Origin: Leptobacterium sp964389205
GTDB lineage: Bacteria; Bacteroidota; Bacteroidia; Flavobacteriales; Flavobacteriaceae
Assembly: GCA_964389205.1 (NCBI GenBank)
Contig: CAYMDH010000014.1
Span: forward strand, 1 to 64,000
Direction: 5' to 3'
DNA: 64,000 nucleotides
In this document: positions 16,122 to 24,769 of the stretch, piece after piece
Position numbering within the stretch: the stretch's first letter is position 1
Layout: each line of letters opens with the position of its first letter
Position numbers and translations under genes: made by a program
The notes under the pieces: generated by a model
The model's input: the letters and a program-made list of their open reading frames with translations, nothing else
The model's database searches: none
What the model was told of the DNA's origin: nothing

Positions 16122-17969
16122 ATGCAAGACAATAAAATGCTAATTTACGTTAAAAATGTATTAGAAAATATGCCAACAGATTGGTTGGATTTAACAACTC
16201 ATCGACTCGATATTTATGATGAAAAATTGGCTAAAATTCAATTTTTAGAACAGTTTGAACTTTTATTTAATGACAATAATTTTGAATCATCATCATTAAA
16301 TGAATTGCCTACTGCCTTTGATTATATTCGACTGGGGCACCCATTGTCTTGCGTATTAGAATGGGTAATTGCTCATTTAAACAATCTAAAAGCGGAAAAC
16401 ATAATCAGTTTTTCATCAAAGACAGTTCCTGTTTTGGCTGTTTTAAGAAAGAACTTATTAACTAATAAAAATACGCAGATCCTTTATACTGACGAATTGC
16501 CTGATTTTTTTAATGCTGATGTAGTAAAGAATATCTATGGATATAAATTTGATTTAAAGAAAGTTGAAAATACATCAGCCATTTCTAAATTTGACGGCAG
16601 TACTATTTTTATTTCACAACAAGAAGATGTTTGCAATTTTGATCTTACTCCAAATGTTGACTTTTTCATCAATATAAATCCTCTCTTAGGGAGTGTTTTA
16701 TTAGTAAATGGTGTACAAAATGAAAGTTATATTTCAGAAATTCAGCATGTAAGAAGAAGAGAGACCATTGCAATGACTCCAGCAAATACATTTGGAGCTT
16801 TAAATTATTTATTAGAGCAAATTCCTATTGATTCTAAGAATAGTAAAACTGTTGAAACCAACGAAACACTAGTTTTAAATTTAATTAAGGAGATTACAGG
16901 CACAAATATAAAAGCATTGGTTGGTTCTAGCGGGTTATCTATGCAATATGCAATTGTAATGGGCTTGGTTCATGATGCACTTGAAAACCATAAAGGAAAA
17001 AATATTAAAATTATCGTTCCACCTAATTGTTATGGTGGTACAAATGATCAGGCAAGACGTGTCGCAGCTTGCAATGATACTATTGAAGTAATGGATTTAC
17101 CAGTAGATGGTGGTCAAGATATGGTTCAAAGTATTGATATCGTTTTAGATAAAATTGCTAACGAAGACACTATCCCATACATAATAGCAGAAATTCCAAC
17201 CAATCCTAGAGTTGAAGTTCCAGATCTTATAAAATTAAAAGATGTTTTAAGTAAGAAACGTAAAACTAAGGATGGTGAAATTGCTATCGATCCCGTTTTT
17301 ATTTTAGATCAAACATTTTGCCCTAATGTACATTTTTTAGGGGAAAATGAAATACTCTCTAGTGTTAGAACTATTGCATATGTTAGTGGATCTAAATTTC
17401 CAAGTGGTGGCCAATGTACAGCTGGTTATTGTGTAGCTAATAAGAAAGCAAAAGGTTTGATGGAAAAAATAGAGTTGCATCTAAAACTCTGCGATAATGA
17501 GGCTACAGATCTTCAAATGGAAATATTGGCTAAACAATTGCCTTCGATGAATCAAAGAATTCATGATGCTTATAAGTATACGCGTGAATTTGTAAACTTT
17601 ATCAACGATACTTTACCTGAAGCCAAAATCAATTTTGTTTCAGAAGAATTGGCTGAAAAAGGATTTACTCCATCTGTATTTTCATTAGATCTTCCCACAA
17701 GAGGAAATACTGAAGAAGAAAAAGAAGCGTATAAAAGAGCATCGAATCTTAAATTAATCAATTTAATGATTAATGAAATTCCCAATGAGAGTAAATTTTG
17801 TGTAAGCTACGGGCAATTAAAAGGATGCTATTGGACCATCCCTGCAACTTCTACCCAAGGAACCACAAAAGAAGGTGATAAAGATTATATTGTTCGTGTT
17901 GCACTTTCTTCTAACATGAATTTAGAACTTCATAAAAAAGTTTTTGCAGACTTTGTTGAACAAACTTAA
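16122..17969 (+). CDS. PLP-dependent Cys/Met-metabolism-type enzyme with long N-terminal extension
   Basis: A 615-residue protein counted from ATG 16122; the frame opens at TTG 16095 but the ATG has a better upstream context. The C-terminal 385 residues resemble the cystathionine gamma-synthase/beta-lyase superfamily of fold-type I PLP enzymes. They show SSGLSMQYAI for cofactor phosphate binding, EIPTNPRVEVPD, DQTFCPNV and the Schiff-base lysine in YVSGSKFPSGG (Lys425). The first 230 residues have no counterpart in the standard 390-residue enzymes. The substrate is unknown. It is monocistronic, and no methionine genes are nearby. Confidence 0.75.
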   Translation: MQDNKMLIYVKNVLENMPTDWLDLTTHRLDIYDEKLAKIQFLEQFELLFNDNNFESSSLNELPTAFDYIRLGHPLSCVLEWVIAHLNNLKAENIISFSSKTVPVLAVLRKNLLTNKNTQILYTDELPDFFNADVVKNIYGYKFDLKKVENTSAISKFDGSTIFISQQEDVCNFDLTPNVDFFININPLLGSVLLVNGVQNESYISEIQHVRRRETIAMTPANTFGALNYLLEQIPIDSKNSKTVETNETLVLNLIKEITGTNIKALVGSSGLSMQYAIVMGLVHDALENHKGKNIKIIVPPNCYGGTNDQARRVAACNDTIEVMDLPVDGGQDMVQSIDIVLDKIANEDTIPYIIAEIPTNPRVEVPDLIKLKDVLSKKRKTKDGEIAIDPVFILDQTFCPNVHFLGENEILSSVRTIAYVSGSKFPSGGQCTAGYCVANKKAKGLMEKIELHLKLCDNEATDLQMEILAKQLPSMNQRIHDAYKYTREFVNFINDTLPEAKINFVSEELAEKGFTPSVFSLDLPTRGNTEEEKEAYKRASNLKLINLMINEIPNESKFCVSYGQLKGCYWTIPATSTQGTTKEGDKDYIVRVALSSNMNLELHKKVFADFVEQT

Positions 17970-18753
17970 TTCTATTGGTAAATTAGAAAATGAGAGTAGC
18001 TAATTAATAGCTGTAATGAAAAACGTACAATCATAAATTAAACTAATAATAATGTAAAAAATTTATATAGATTAAAAGCTACAGTAGATTTTATATAATT
18101 CTTTGAGTTTGATAAACGAGTAATGAAAATTCAATTAAGATTAAAGTAAAATACATGGCAAATAAACAATTAATAGACGACATAAAACATTTTGAATATA
18201 TAGCAAAAGATCGATATGAAGTTATGAAATACTTATTGAAGCAATAATGAGTGGAAATAAAAATCGTAAATTAATTTTAAGAAAAGTAAGTGCTAATGAT
18301 AGAAAAAATGGAACGGTTCTTCCGTCTTTCTATTCTTACTTTTAGCTTTTTGTCTTTTTTTCAACTCCCCTATTAACGTAAATACAGAGATCGTTAATCA
18401 AACCTAAAACAGTACCTTATATAAAGCATCACCTCAAAATATAGATACTATTCTCATTTATGGCCTAAAAATATTATTAGTATTAAGTTTTTTAACAAGT
18501 ATCTTTTTTAAATATTAATTTAACAAAGTTCAGGATATTATTATTTGAAATTATGTTAGTATCTGATGTTTATATAATAGCTACTTTTTTTCATTCTAAT
18601 TTTCAAACATCAATATTTCCTGCATTGATAATAATTATTAGTGGAGTATTAACTATAAATCAAAATAAGCTGATAAAAAAATATAATAATAATACCTAAA
18701 TCTTAGATTTAAAAATAATGCAATCTAATAAATCTCTAGAAAGTTATTTATAT
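17970..18753. other. Gene-poor stretch with small open frames and membrane-protein relics
   Basis: Nearly 800 bases without a convincing gene. Two tiny frames follow each other: ATG 18155 (MANKQLIDDIKHFEYIAK, 30 codons) and ATG 18247 (MSGNKNRKLILRKVSAND, 32 codons). Further on, pieces in different frames read as hydrophobic segments, namely SSVFLFLLLAFCLFF, TILIYGLKILLVLSFLTSIFF and, from ATG 18553, SIFPALIIIISGVLTI. They are interrupted by stops and probably are remains of a small membrane protein gene. I cannot name the family. Confidence 0.4.
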
Positions 18754-19431
18754 TTAAAAAATATTGTAGAGTGTAGTTACGATAACTCCTTTATAATCAT
18801 TTAAAGCAATAGATAATAATTGTTTTTTCTCTTTTACCTTAAAATTAAAAGGTGGAGCCAATACGTTTACCCCGCTTTGTTTTTTTAGTCTAGTTCCTTG
18901 TCCTGAAATAATCTCCTTATTTGGTATAAAATCTCCTTCAGGCAAATGTTCTGTTAAAATAACATATTTAAAACCGCTTACCTTATTCAATATACTTTGC
19001 ACCTCAGCATTTGACAAATGTTGCAGTACTTGTTTTAATAAAATACAATCTCCTGAAGGCAAATTATCTACTGCAATATCCAAACAATGAAACTCTAAAT
19101 TTTCTTTTTTAAATTTTTCTTTATTATATTTTATAAGATCTGCAACAATATCTACTGCAATATATTTCTTAGTATACCTTACTAGTTCTTTTCCAACGTT
19201 AAAATCTCCACAACCTAAATCACATACCACAATAGGTTCTTTAAAAGATGTTAAAAATGCGATTATAGCATGTATATATGGAATTACTATTTCAGGATGA
19301 TGAGATCCTATACCTGAATAAAAATCAGATTTGTCACCTCCCCAAAGCTTCATTTCATAAACCTGTTTCATAGCATCCTTAGTTGGCCAAGGTTTTTTTA
19401 TTTTTTTGAGTTCATTTTCTTTTTTCTTCAT
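18754..19431 (-). CDS. Class I SAM-dependent methyltransferase
   Basis: A 225-residue protein with a Rossmann-type methyltransferase core. Motif I is DLGCGDFNVG at residues 71-80, followed by KYIAVDIVADLI (acidic residue binding the ribose) and LEFHCLDIAVDNLPSGDCILLKQVLQHL. The N-terminal 60 residues (PWPTKDAMKQVYEMKLWGG) are conserved-looking and may form a substrate lid. It is the only minus-strand gene between 1 kb and 33.8 kb and is monocistronic. The methyl acceptor is unknown. Confidence 0.85.
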   Translation of the reverse strand: MKKKENELKKIKKPWPTKDAMKQVYEMKLWGGDKSDFYSGIGSHHPEIVIPYIHAIIAFLTSFKEPIVVCDLGCGDFNVGKELVRYTKKYIAVDIVADLIKYNKEKFKKENLEFHCLDIAVDNLPSGDCILLKQVLQHLSNAEVQSILNKVSGFKYVILTEHLPEGDFIPNKEIISGQGTRLKKQSGVNVLAPPFNFKVKEKKQLLSIALNDYKGVIVTTLYNIF

Positions 19432-19616
19432 ATGAGCTCTTTTGACCTCTATAAAATATATAAGAACAATTATATGTATTTAGTATGTATTGCAAAACAA
19501 ACGTACAAATTATATATAATCAGTGATACTAAAACAATAAATGAAATTCTGAATAATAAAATGTTATTGACGAAAAAATTAAAGATATAATTTAAAAAAC
19601 CGTAACAATTATTTTT

Positions 19617-19648
19617 TTGATTTGTCTTTAATTCGACTAACAAATCAA
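19617..19648 (+). promoter_or_regulatory. 9-bp inverted repeat just before a start codon
   Basis: TTGATTTGT (19617-19625) and ACAAATCAA (19640-19648) are perfect complements with a 14-base spacer. The right arm ends three bases before the ATG at 19652. It could be an operator, or could fold in the mRNA leader and hide the start. Confidence 0.45.
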
Positions 19649-19651
19649 TAA

Positions 19652-20689
19652 ATGAAAAAATTACCGATAATTTTAGTGATTATATTTTTATTTTTTTCCT
19701 GTACAAAACCAAAAGAAAAAAAATTCAGAATAGGGCAAAAATCATTAACACTTGTAGATCAATCAAGAAACCGGCCATTACTAACTGAGATATGGTATCC
19801 AACTACAGATTCTTTGAGAGCGAAAAAACTCAAAGAAAACAAAAAAGAGATCTTCAAGGTTTTAGAAACTCTTCCTAATGCAACTATCCCAAATAAAAAA
19901 TTTCCGTTATTGTTAATATCTCATGGTACCGGTGGAAATAGATTTTCATTGACTTGGTTCATAGAAAAGATGGTAAAAGAAGGATATATTGTTGTCTCTT
20001 TAGATCATTATGGGAACTCCACTTTTAATAAAATCCCAAGAGAGTTTGTGAAATGGTGGGAAAGAGCCATTGACATTAAATTCATTCTTACAAACATTCT
20101 TAATGATGAAGAAATAGGAAGTAAAATTGATATATCTAGAATCGGAGGAGTTGGCTTTTCTTTGGGTGGGTATACAAATATCGCTTTGTCTGGCGGTTAT
20201 GTAGATAGAAAAGTAAAAGAGAATGAAAATATTAACACAAGGAAATTGCCTTCTGAATTTCCAAACACAGATGAAGTTATAGATTTTGAAAATGACAGTC
20301 TTATTGTTTCATCTTATACCAAGTATAAAAATCATGTTAAAGACGAAAGAATTAAAGCTTTTTTCACAATGGCACCTGCTATTGGGTTTGGATTTCATAC
20401 TACAAAACAGACCAATGAAATTACTGCGCCTATATTAATAGTTGCAGGAAGGGGAGATAGTGTGGCGCCCGTTAAAAGCAATGCTAAAATTTATCATAAC
20501 TTAATAAAAACCAGTGAAATATATCTTTTTGATAAAAACGTTGGGCATTATGTCTTTTTAAACGAACCAACTGAATTTGGAAAAAAAATAGCACCTTTTA
20601 TAACGATTGATCATCCTGAAGTAAATCGAAAAGAAATCCATAAAAAAACATTAGAGTTGGCTGTAAATTTTTTCAATAACACGCTGTGA
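19652..20689 (+). CDS. Alpha/beta hydrolase lipoprotein, PAF-acetylhydrolase/dienelactone hydrolase-like
   Basis: A 345-residue lipoprotein with the signal ending at LFFSC (Cys17). The hydrolase domain begins with LTEIWYPT. It has the oxyanion-loop LISHGTGGNR, the nucleophile in GVGFSLGG, the acid in VAGRGDSVAP and a histidine in KNVGHYVFL. This resembles bacterial platelet-activating-factor acetylhydrolase-like and predicted dienelactone-hydrolase proteins. It acts in the periplasm or at the membrane face. Substrate unknown. Confidence 0.82.
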   Translation: MKKLPIILVIIFLFFSCTKPKEKKFRIGQKSLTLVDQSRNRPLLTEIWYPTTDSLRAKKLKENKKEIFKVLETLPNATIPNKKFPLLLISHGTGGNRFSLTWFIEKMVKEGYIVVSLDHYGNSTFNKIPREFVKWWERAIDIKFILTNILNDEEIGSKIDISRIGGVGFSLGGYTNIALSGGYVDRKVKENENINTRKLPSEFPNTDEVIDFENDSLIVSSYTKYKNHVKDERIKAFFTMAPAIGFGFHTTKQTNEITAPILIVAGRGDSVAPVKSNAKIYHNLIKTSEIYLFDKNVGHYVFLNEPTEFGKKIAPFITIDHPEVNRKEIHKKTLELAVNFFNNTL

Positions 20690-20791
20690 AACTATCTATT
20701 AAAACAGATAATATAAATTGTTCGATTAATTATTAAAAAACACCTAAATAATCCTTTATAAAACCTCTAAAATCAATTCAATAATATATAC

Positions 20792-21282
20792 ATGGAGAAA
20801 ATTATAATAACAAATATAACTAATAGCTTTTGTGAGTAATTGCATAGCACAAATTAAAAGAGAGGTTCTAGAATTTGAATTTGAAGGAGTTATTTTAAAT
20901 GGTATATTGAATATACCAGAAAATGCAAGCCTTAAAGAGATAGTGCTTATTGTTCATGGCTCTGGTCAAACAAATGCAGTAGCACAAGAATGGTATTATG
21001 ATGTACGAGAAACAATTGTCAAATCTGGGTATACAGTATACATGTGGGATAAAAGAGGCTGTGGTAATAGTAGCGGCACTTTCGATTATAATCAAGCTGT
21101 TCAAAATAATGCCTCAGAGGTAATAGCAGCCATCAATGTCTTAAAAAAAAAGTAAGTATCAGGTTCAGATAAAATTGGTTTATGGGGCATTAGTAGAGCT
21201 GGTTGGATAAATCCAATCGTTATAAATCAATATAAATTGGATATCGGTAAGTGGAGTTGATGACAAAGAAAACTAGAGGAAT
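20792..21282 (+). pseudogene. Broken alpha/beta hydrolase gene
   Basis: The readable middle (GTG 20832 to 21155) gives the start of an alpha/beta hydrolase: FEFEGVILNGILNIPE, LIVHGSGQTN and YMWDKRGCGNSSG. It stops at a TAA after VLKKK. The next frame continues SGSDKIGLWGISRAGW, which holds the expected nucleophile serine, then INPIVINQY, and collapses at about 21260. Upstream, ATG 20792 begins a likely signal peptide that is also out of frame with the body. With two or more frame breaks and no acid/histidine region, it is not functional. Confidence 0.75.
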
Positions 21283-21303
21283 GATTATTAATAGTTCTCT
21301 TTT

Positions 21304-21502
21304 ATGAAACGCAGTTTTATATTCTTTTCAATTAGCGTATGCTTATATTTCATCACTCCTCAATGGAAATATGTGGGGTGAAAATGGGTCAGGTGTAATT
21401 TTGTGGTTATATTTAATATTAATCCTACTCTGTGCTATCGTTCAAGTTATTCTACTTGTTTTAAAAATTATATTTAGAAAGAAAAAGAGTATCGAGAATT
21501 AA
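21304..21502 (+). pseudogene. Small membrane protein, probably frameshifted
   Basis: One frame ending at 21502 reads AVLYSFQLAYAYISSLLNG and then ILWLYLILILLCAIVQVILLVLK with a basic KKKSIEN tail, i.e. two membrane segments. It has no start codon: the only upstream ATG (21304) is one base out of frame and stops after 25 codons. One extra A after the ATG would explain this. Not recognised as a family. Confidence 0.45.
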
Positions 21503-21555
21503 ATCTATTAATACTTCTCCTTTTTTAATACTTTTATCTTATAAAATAGTACCTA

Positions 21556-21583
21556 TTAACTTTAAGTTAAGCAGGTTCAACCT
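21556..21583 (+). promoter_or_regulatory. Two palindromes upstream of modA
   Basis: TTAACTTTAAGTTAA (21556-21570) is a perfect 15-bp palindrome. AGGTTCAACCT (21573-21583) is a perfect 11-bp palindrome two bases further on. Together they occupy the 40 bases before the modA start and are candidates for a regulator site. No ModE-like gene is in the window. Confidence 0.5.
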
Positions 21584-21596
21584 AAAATATAATTTA

Positions 21597-22379
21597 TTGA
21601 AAAAAATAAAACAAAATAAGGTATCTAATTTTATATTGATATTATTTATTTTATTTCTCATCTCTGCTTGTGAGCATCAAGAAAGTAGCACTACTAAAAT
21701 AACCATTGCTACTGCAGCTAATATGCATTTTGCAATGAGTGAATTAACAAATAAATTCACTCAAAAAACAGGTGTCAAATGTGATTTAATTATTAGTTCT
21801 TCAGGAAAGCTAACAGCTCAAATACAACAAGGTGCTCCATACGATGTTTTTGTAGCTGCTGATATGAAATATCCAAATGAAGTTTTCAATATGGAACTTG
21901 CTCATACACCTCCTAAAATTTATGCTTCTGGAAGATTAGTACTCTGGAGTATGTCAAATGACATTCCTCTTTCTATAAACTCATTAACGGCAGACGCTGT
22001 TAAACATATTGCCATAGCAAATCCCAAAACTGCTCCCTATGGAGCTGCTGCCCTAGAGATATTGATGCATTATGAAATAGCAGAGAAAATAAAACATAAA
22101 TTAGTTTATGGTGAGAGCATTACTCAAGTAAATCAATTTATAAGTTCAAAATCTGTAGAAATAGGGATTACTGCACTTTCTGTAGTGATGTCGTCAAAAT
22201 TAAAAGAAAAAGGGCAATGGATTGTTTTAAATGATAATTTTTATACTCCTATTCAACAAGGGGCAGTTATTATTAAACATAAAAAAAAGAAGACTGTTAA
22301 TGCTCAAAAGTTTTATGACTTTCTTTTTTCCAATGAAGCAAAACCGATACTAGAAAAATTTGGATATTTGTTAAAATGA
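21597..22379 (+). CDS. modA: Molybdate ABC transporter substrate-binding lipoprotein ModA
   Basis: A 260-residue lipoprotein with a signal ending at LISAC (Cys25), starting at TTG. The mature part is the periplasmic molybdate-binding protein: ITIATAANMHFAMSELTNKF, SSSGKLTAQIQQGAPYDVFVAAD, then NPKTAPYGAAALE and VEIGITALS. These contain the residues that normally hold the oxyanion. It feeds ModB/ModC encoded downstream. Its stop overlaps the next start by four bases (ATGA). Tungstate as ligand cannot be excluded. Confidence 0.92.
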   Translation: MKKIKQNKVSNFILILFILFLISACEHQESSTTKITIATAANMHFAMSELTNKFTQKTGVKCDLIISSSGKLTAQIQQGAPYDVFVAADMKYPNEVFNMELAHTPPKIYASGRLVLWSMSNDIPLSINSLTADAVKHIAIANPKTAPYGAAALEILMHYEIAEKIKHKLVYGESITQVNQFISSKSVEIGITALSVVMSSKLKEKGQWIVLNDNFYTPIQQGAVIIKHKKKKTVNAQKFYDFLFSNEAKPILEKFGYLLK

Positions 22380-22777
22380 ATAATATTAAAGGGCAAATAC
22401 ATGAAATAAAAATAAGCGGAAGTTTATCATTGGTATCTATTCGTATCAATGAAAATATACTATTAAATAGTATTGTAATTGAAACCCCTGAAAGCGCTCC
22501 ATATTTAATAAAAGGGAACTCTATTAACGTTATATTCAAAGAAACTGAAGTTGTTATTAGTAAAGATAAAAAACCTGCTATAAGTTTACAGAATAGAATT
22601 GTTGGAACTATTAAAAATATCGAACAAGGGGAACTTATTAGTCGTGTTATTCTAGCGACTGAGGTTGGGGAAATTGTCGCTATCATTAGCACCAATGCTG
22701 TTAATTTATTAGATTTAAAAAAACAAACAGAAGTATTGGCAATGATTAAGTTAAATGAAATCATGTTATCGCGATGA
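22376..22777 (+). CDS. TOBE/Mop domain protein (molybdopterin-binding-like)
   Basis: A 133-residue protein built of two tandem TOBE/Mop domains, at about 1-65 and 70-130. Each has the oligonucleotide-binding-like pattern SLVSIRINENILLNSIV and GELISRVILATEVGEIVAII. Stand-alone Mop proteins bind molybdate and store or sense it in the cytoplasm. Four-base overlaps with modA (upstream) and modB (downstream) imply translational coupling. Its placement inside the transporter operon supports a role in molybdate homeostasis. Confidence 0.82.
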   Translation: MNNIKGQIHEIKISGSLSLVSIRINENILLNSIVIETPESAPYLIKGNSINVIFKETEVVISKDKKPAISLQNRIVGTIKNIEQGELISRVILATEVGEIVAIISTNAVNLLDLKKQTEVLAMIKLNEIMLSR

Positions 22778-23448
22778 TAGATTGGAATCCATTAATATTA
22801 ACGTTTCAACTTGCCCTTATTACAACGGCGATTTTAGTATTAATAGCCATCCCAATAGCTTATAGCTTAGCAAACTCTAGGTCTAAAATAAAACCGGTAA
22901 TTGAAACGTTGGTAAGTATGCCTCTTGTACTACCTCCTACTGTTTTAGGGTTTTACTTTTTAATGGTATTTAGTCCGGGAAATGCTTTTGGAGCTTGGAT
23001 AAATGAATGGCTAGGTATCAAATTGGTATTTTCATTTCCAGGATTAGTGATCGCATCAGTTTTATACAGTTTGCCATTTATGGTACATCCTATTCAATCT
23101 GGGTTTTCAAATATTCCCAAGTCTATTACAGAAGCTTCTTATGTGTTGGGCAAATCAAAATTAACAACCTTGCTCAAGGTACAACTCCCTAATATAAAAA
23201 CTTCGCTTCTTACTGGAATTGTACTTTCATTTGCACATACTGTCGGTGAGTTTGGTGTAGTTTTAATGATTGGAGGCAATATCCCTGGGAAAACAAAAGT
23301 AGCTTCTATTGCAATTTACGATGAAGTAGAAGCTTTAAATTATGATAGTGCTAATACGTATTCATTAATTTTATTTTCAATTACTTTTTGTATTCTATTA
23401 GCTGTTTATTTAATAAATGGTAATTATCTAAGAAAATTCTGGAAATGA
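22774..23448 (+). CDS. modB: Molybdate ABC transporter permease ModB
   Basis: A 224-residue inner-membrane permease with five to six helices and the cytoplasmic EAA loop (EASYVLGKSKLTTLLKVQLP) that docks on the ATPase. MPLVLPPTVLGFYFL and HTVGEFGVVLMIGGNIPGKT are typical of ModB. It overlaps its neighbours by four bases on each side. It forms the channel of the ModABC importer. Confidence 0.93.
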   Translation: MIDWNPLILTFQLALITTAILVLIAIPIAYSLANSRSKIKPVIETLVSMPLVLPPTVLGFYFLMVFSPGNAFGAWINEWLGIKLVFSFPGLVIASVLYSLPFMVHPIQSGFSNIPKSITEASYVLGKSKLTTLLKVQLPNIKTSLLTGIVLSFAHTVGEFGVVLMIGGNIPGKTKVASIAIYDEVEALNYDSANTYSLILFSITFCILLAVYLINGNYLRKFWK

Positions 23449-24323
23449 TTACACTAGATATCAATAAAGTTTTACAAGCTGCAGATGGTAAAATGAATCT
23501 TCGATTGAACTTATCTATTAAAAAAGGGCAATTAGTAACATTATACGGAGATTCTGGAGCTGGGAAAACATCTACCCTAAGAATTCTTTCTGGGCTATTA
23601 AAGCCAGAAAAAGGGCGTATTATCGTAAATGGTGAATGTTGGTTTGATGCTAGCAAAAAAATAAATCTAAACCCCAATAAACGAAAAATTGGATATGTAT
23701 TTCAAGATTATGCGCTATTCCCTAACATGACTGTACGTCAAAATCTTGAATATGCACGCTACAAAGGGCAAGGCAAAAAAGAGATCTCCGATTTAATTGA
23801 AATTATTGAACTTGGTGATCTTCAAAATAGAAAGCCAGCTACCCTATCTGGTGGACAAAAACAACGTGTAGCAATTGCCAGAGCCTTGGTTCAAAAACCT
23901 AATCTCTTATTACTCGACGAACCTTTGGCTGCACTAGATAGTAAAATACGCTTAAAATTACAAGATTACATTTTAAAAGTACATCGTGAATTTAAATTAA
24001 CAACAGTACTCATTAGCCATGAAATTAGCGAGGTAGTTAAACTCTCTGATCGAGTATTTGTTTTAGAAAAAGGAGAAGTGATTAAACAAGGGGCTCCAGA
24101 TCAGATATTTATAAATGGCCAATTAAGTGGAAAATTCAAATTCACAGGGGAGGTTTTAAAAATAGAAAAACAAGAAGTCATCTATATTGTTACCATACGT
24201 ATTGAATCGAATATAGTGAAAGTAGTAGCAGAAGCATCAGAAATAAACGAATTAGTTATTGGAGATAAAGTAATCGTGGCTTCAAAAGCTTTCAATCCAG
24301 TTTTATATAAAATTAATTCTTAA
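23445..24323 (+). CDS. modC: Molybdate ABC transporter ATP-binding protein ModC
   Basis: A 292-residue ATPase. Walker A GDSGAGKTS is at residues 35-43, the Q-loop is in GYVFQDYALFP, the signature is LSGGQKQRVAIARAL, and Walker B is LLLLDEP with the D-loop AALDS. A C-terminal TOBE domain (about 225-290) ends the protein, shorter than in E. coli ModC. It energises the ModB channel and may be feedback-regulated by molybdate bound to the TOBE domain. Confidence 0.93.
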   Translation: MITLDINKVLQAADGKMNLRLNLSIKKGQLVTLYGDSGAGKTSTLRILSGLLKPEKGRIIVNGECWFDASKKINLNPNKRKIGYVFQDYALFPNMTVRQNLEYARYKGQGKKEISDLIEIIELGDLQNRKPATLSGGQKQRVAIARALVQKPNLLLLDEPLAALDSKIRLKLQDYILKVHREFKLTTVLISHEISEVVKLSDRVFVLEKGEVIKQGAPDQIFINGQLSGKFKFTGEVLKIEKQEVIYIVTIRIESNIVKVVAEASEINELVIGDKVIVASKAFNPVLYKINS

Positions 24324-24339
24324 TTAACCTACTATACAA

Positions 24340-24373
24340 AGACATCCTTGATCCACCTATGTCTCATTTTTTT
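24340..24373 (+). terminator. Weak intrinsic terminator after modC
   Basis: AGACAT (24340-24345) pairs with ATGTCT (24359-24364) across a 13-base loop, followed by CA and a run of T. It closes the molybdate operon. Confidence 0.45.
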
Positions 24374-24394
24374 ATTTCTTTTAAAAATATTTGC

Positions 24395-24438
24395 GTAACC
24401 AAATGATTACATATATATATTTATAACTAATTGGCTAC
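24395..24438 (+). promoter_or_regulatory. Operator-like palindromes before arsR-type gene
   Basis: GTAACCAAATGATTAC (24395-24410) is an imperfect palindrome. ATAACTAATTGGCTAC (24423-24438) is a second, weaker copy 28 bp downstream, ending seven bases before the ATG. The half-site GTAACC/GGTTAC type is what ArsR/SdpR-like autoregulators commonly use, so self-repression is likely. Confidence 0.55.
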
Positions 24439-24445
24439 ATAATTT

Positions 24446-24769
24446 ATGAGAAGAGATGTTTTTCAAGCAATAGCAGATCCTGTTAGAAGAGATATTATTA
24501 AGCTTCTGGCAGAAAACCCTTCTACTGTTAACACTGTTGCTGAAAAGTTTAATGTTAGCAGGCCTGCTATTTCAAAACATTTAAAAATTCTAAAAGAATG
24601 CGGTATTATAACTATCAATAAAAAAGGAAGAGAACGGTTTTGTATAATTCAGCCAAGAAACTTACTCCCTGCTTTTTTATGGGTAGAGCAATATAAAAAC
24701 TTGCGGGAAGAAAGAATAGATTCTTTTGAAAATTACTTAATCGAATTAAAAAACAAAAAAGATGAATAA
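24446..24769 (+). CDS. ArsR/SdpR-like transcriptional regulator
   Basis: A 107-residue winged-helix repressor: FQAIADPVRRDIIKLLAENPSTVN, then VAEKFNVSRPAISKHLKILKECGII (recognition helix) and the wing KKGRERFC. There is no metal-binding CxC motif, placing it with the metal-independent ArsR group that is typically paired with SRPBCC genes. It overlaps the next gene by eight bases, so the pair is translationally coupled. Confidence 0.9.
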   Translation: MRRDVFQAIADPVRRDIIKLLAENPSTVNTVAEKFNVSRPAISKHLKILKECGIITINKKGRERFCIIQPRNLLPAFLWVEQYKNLREERIDSFENYLIELKNKKDE

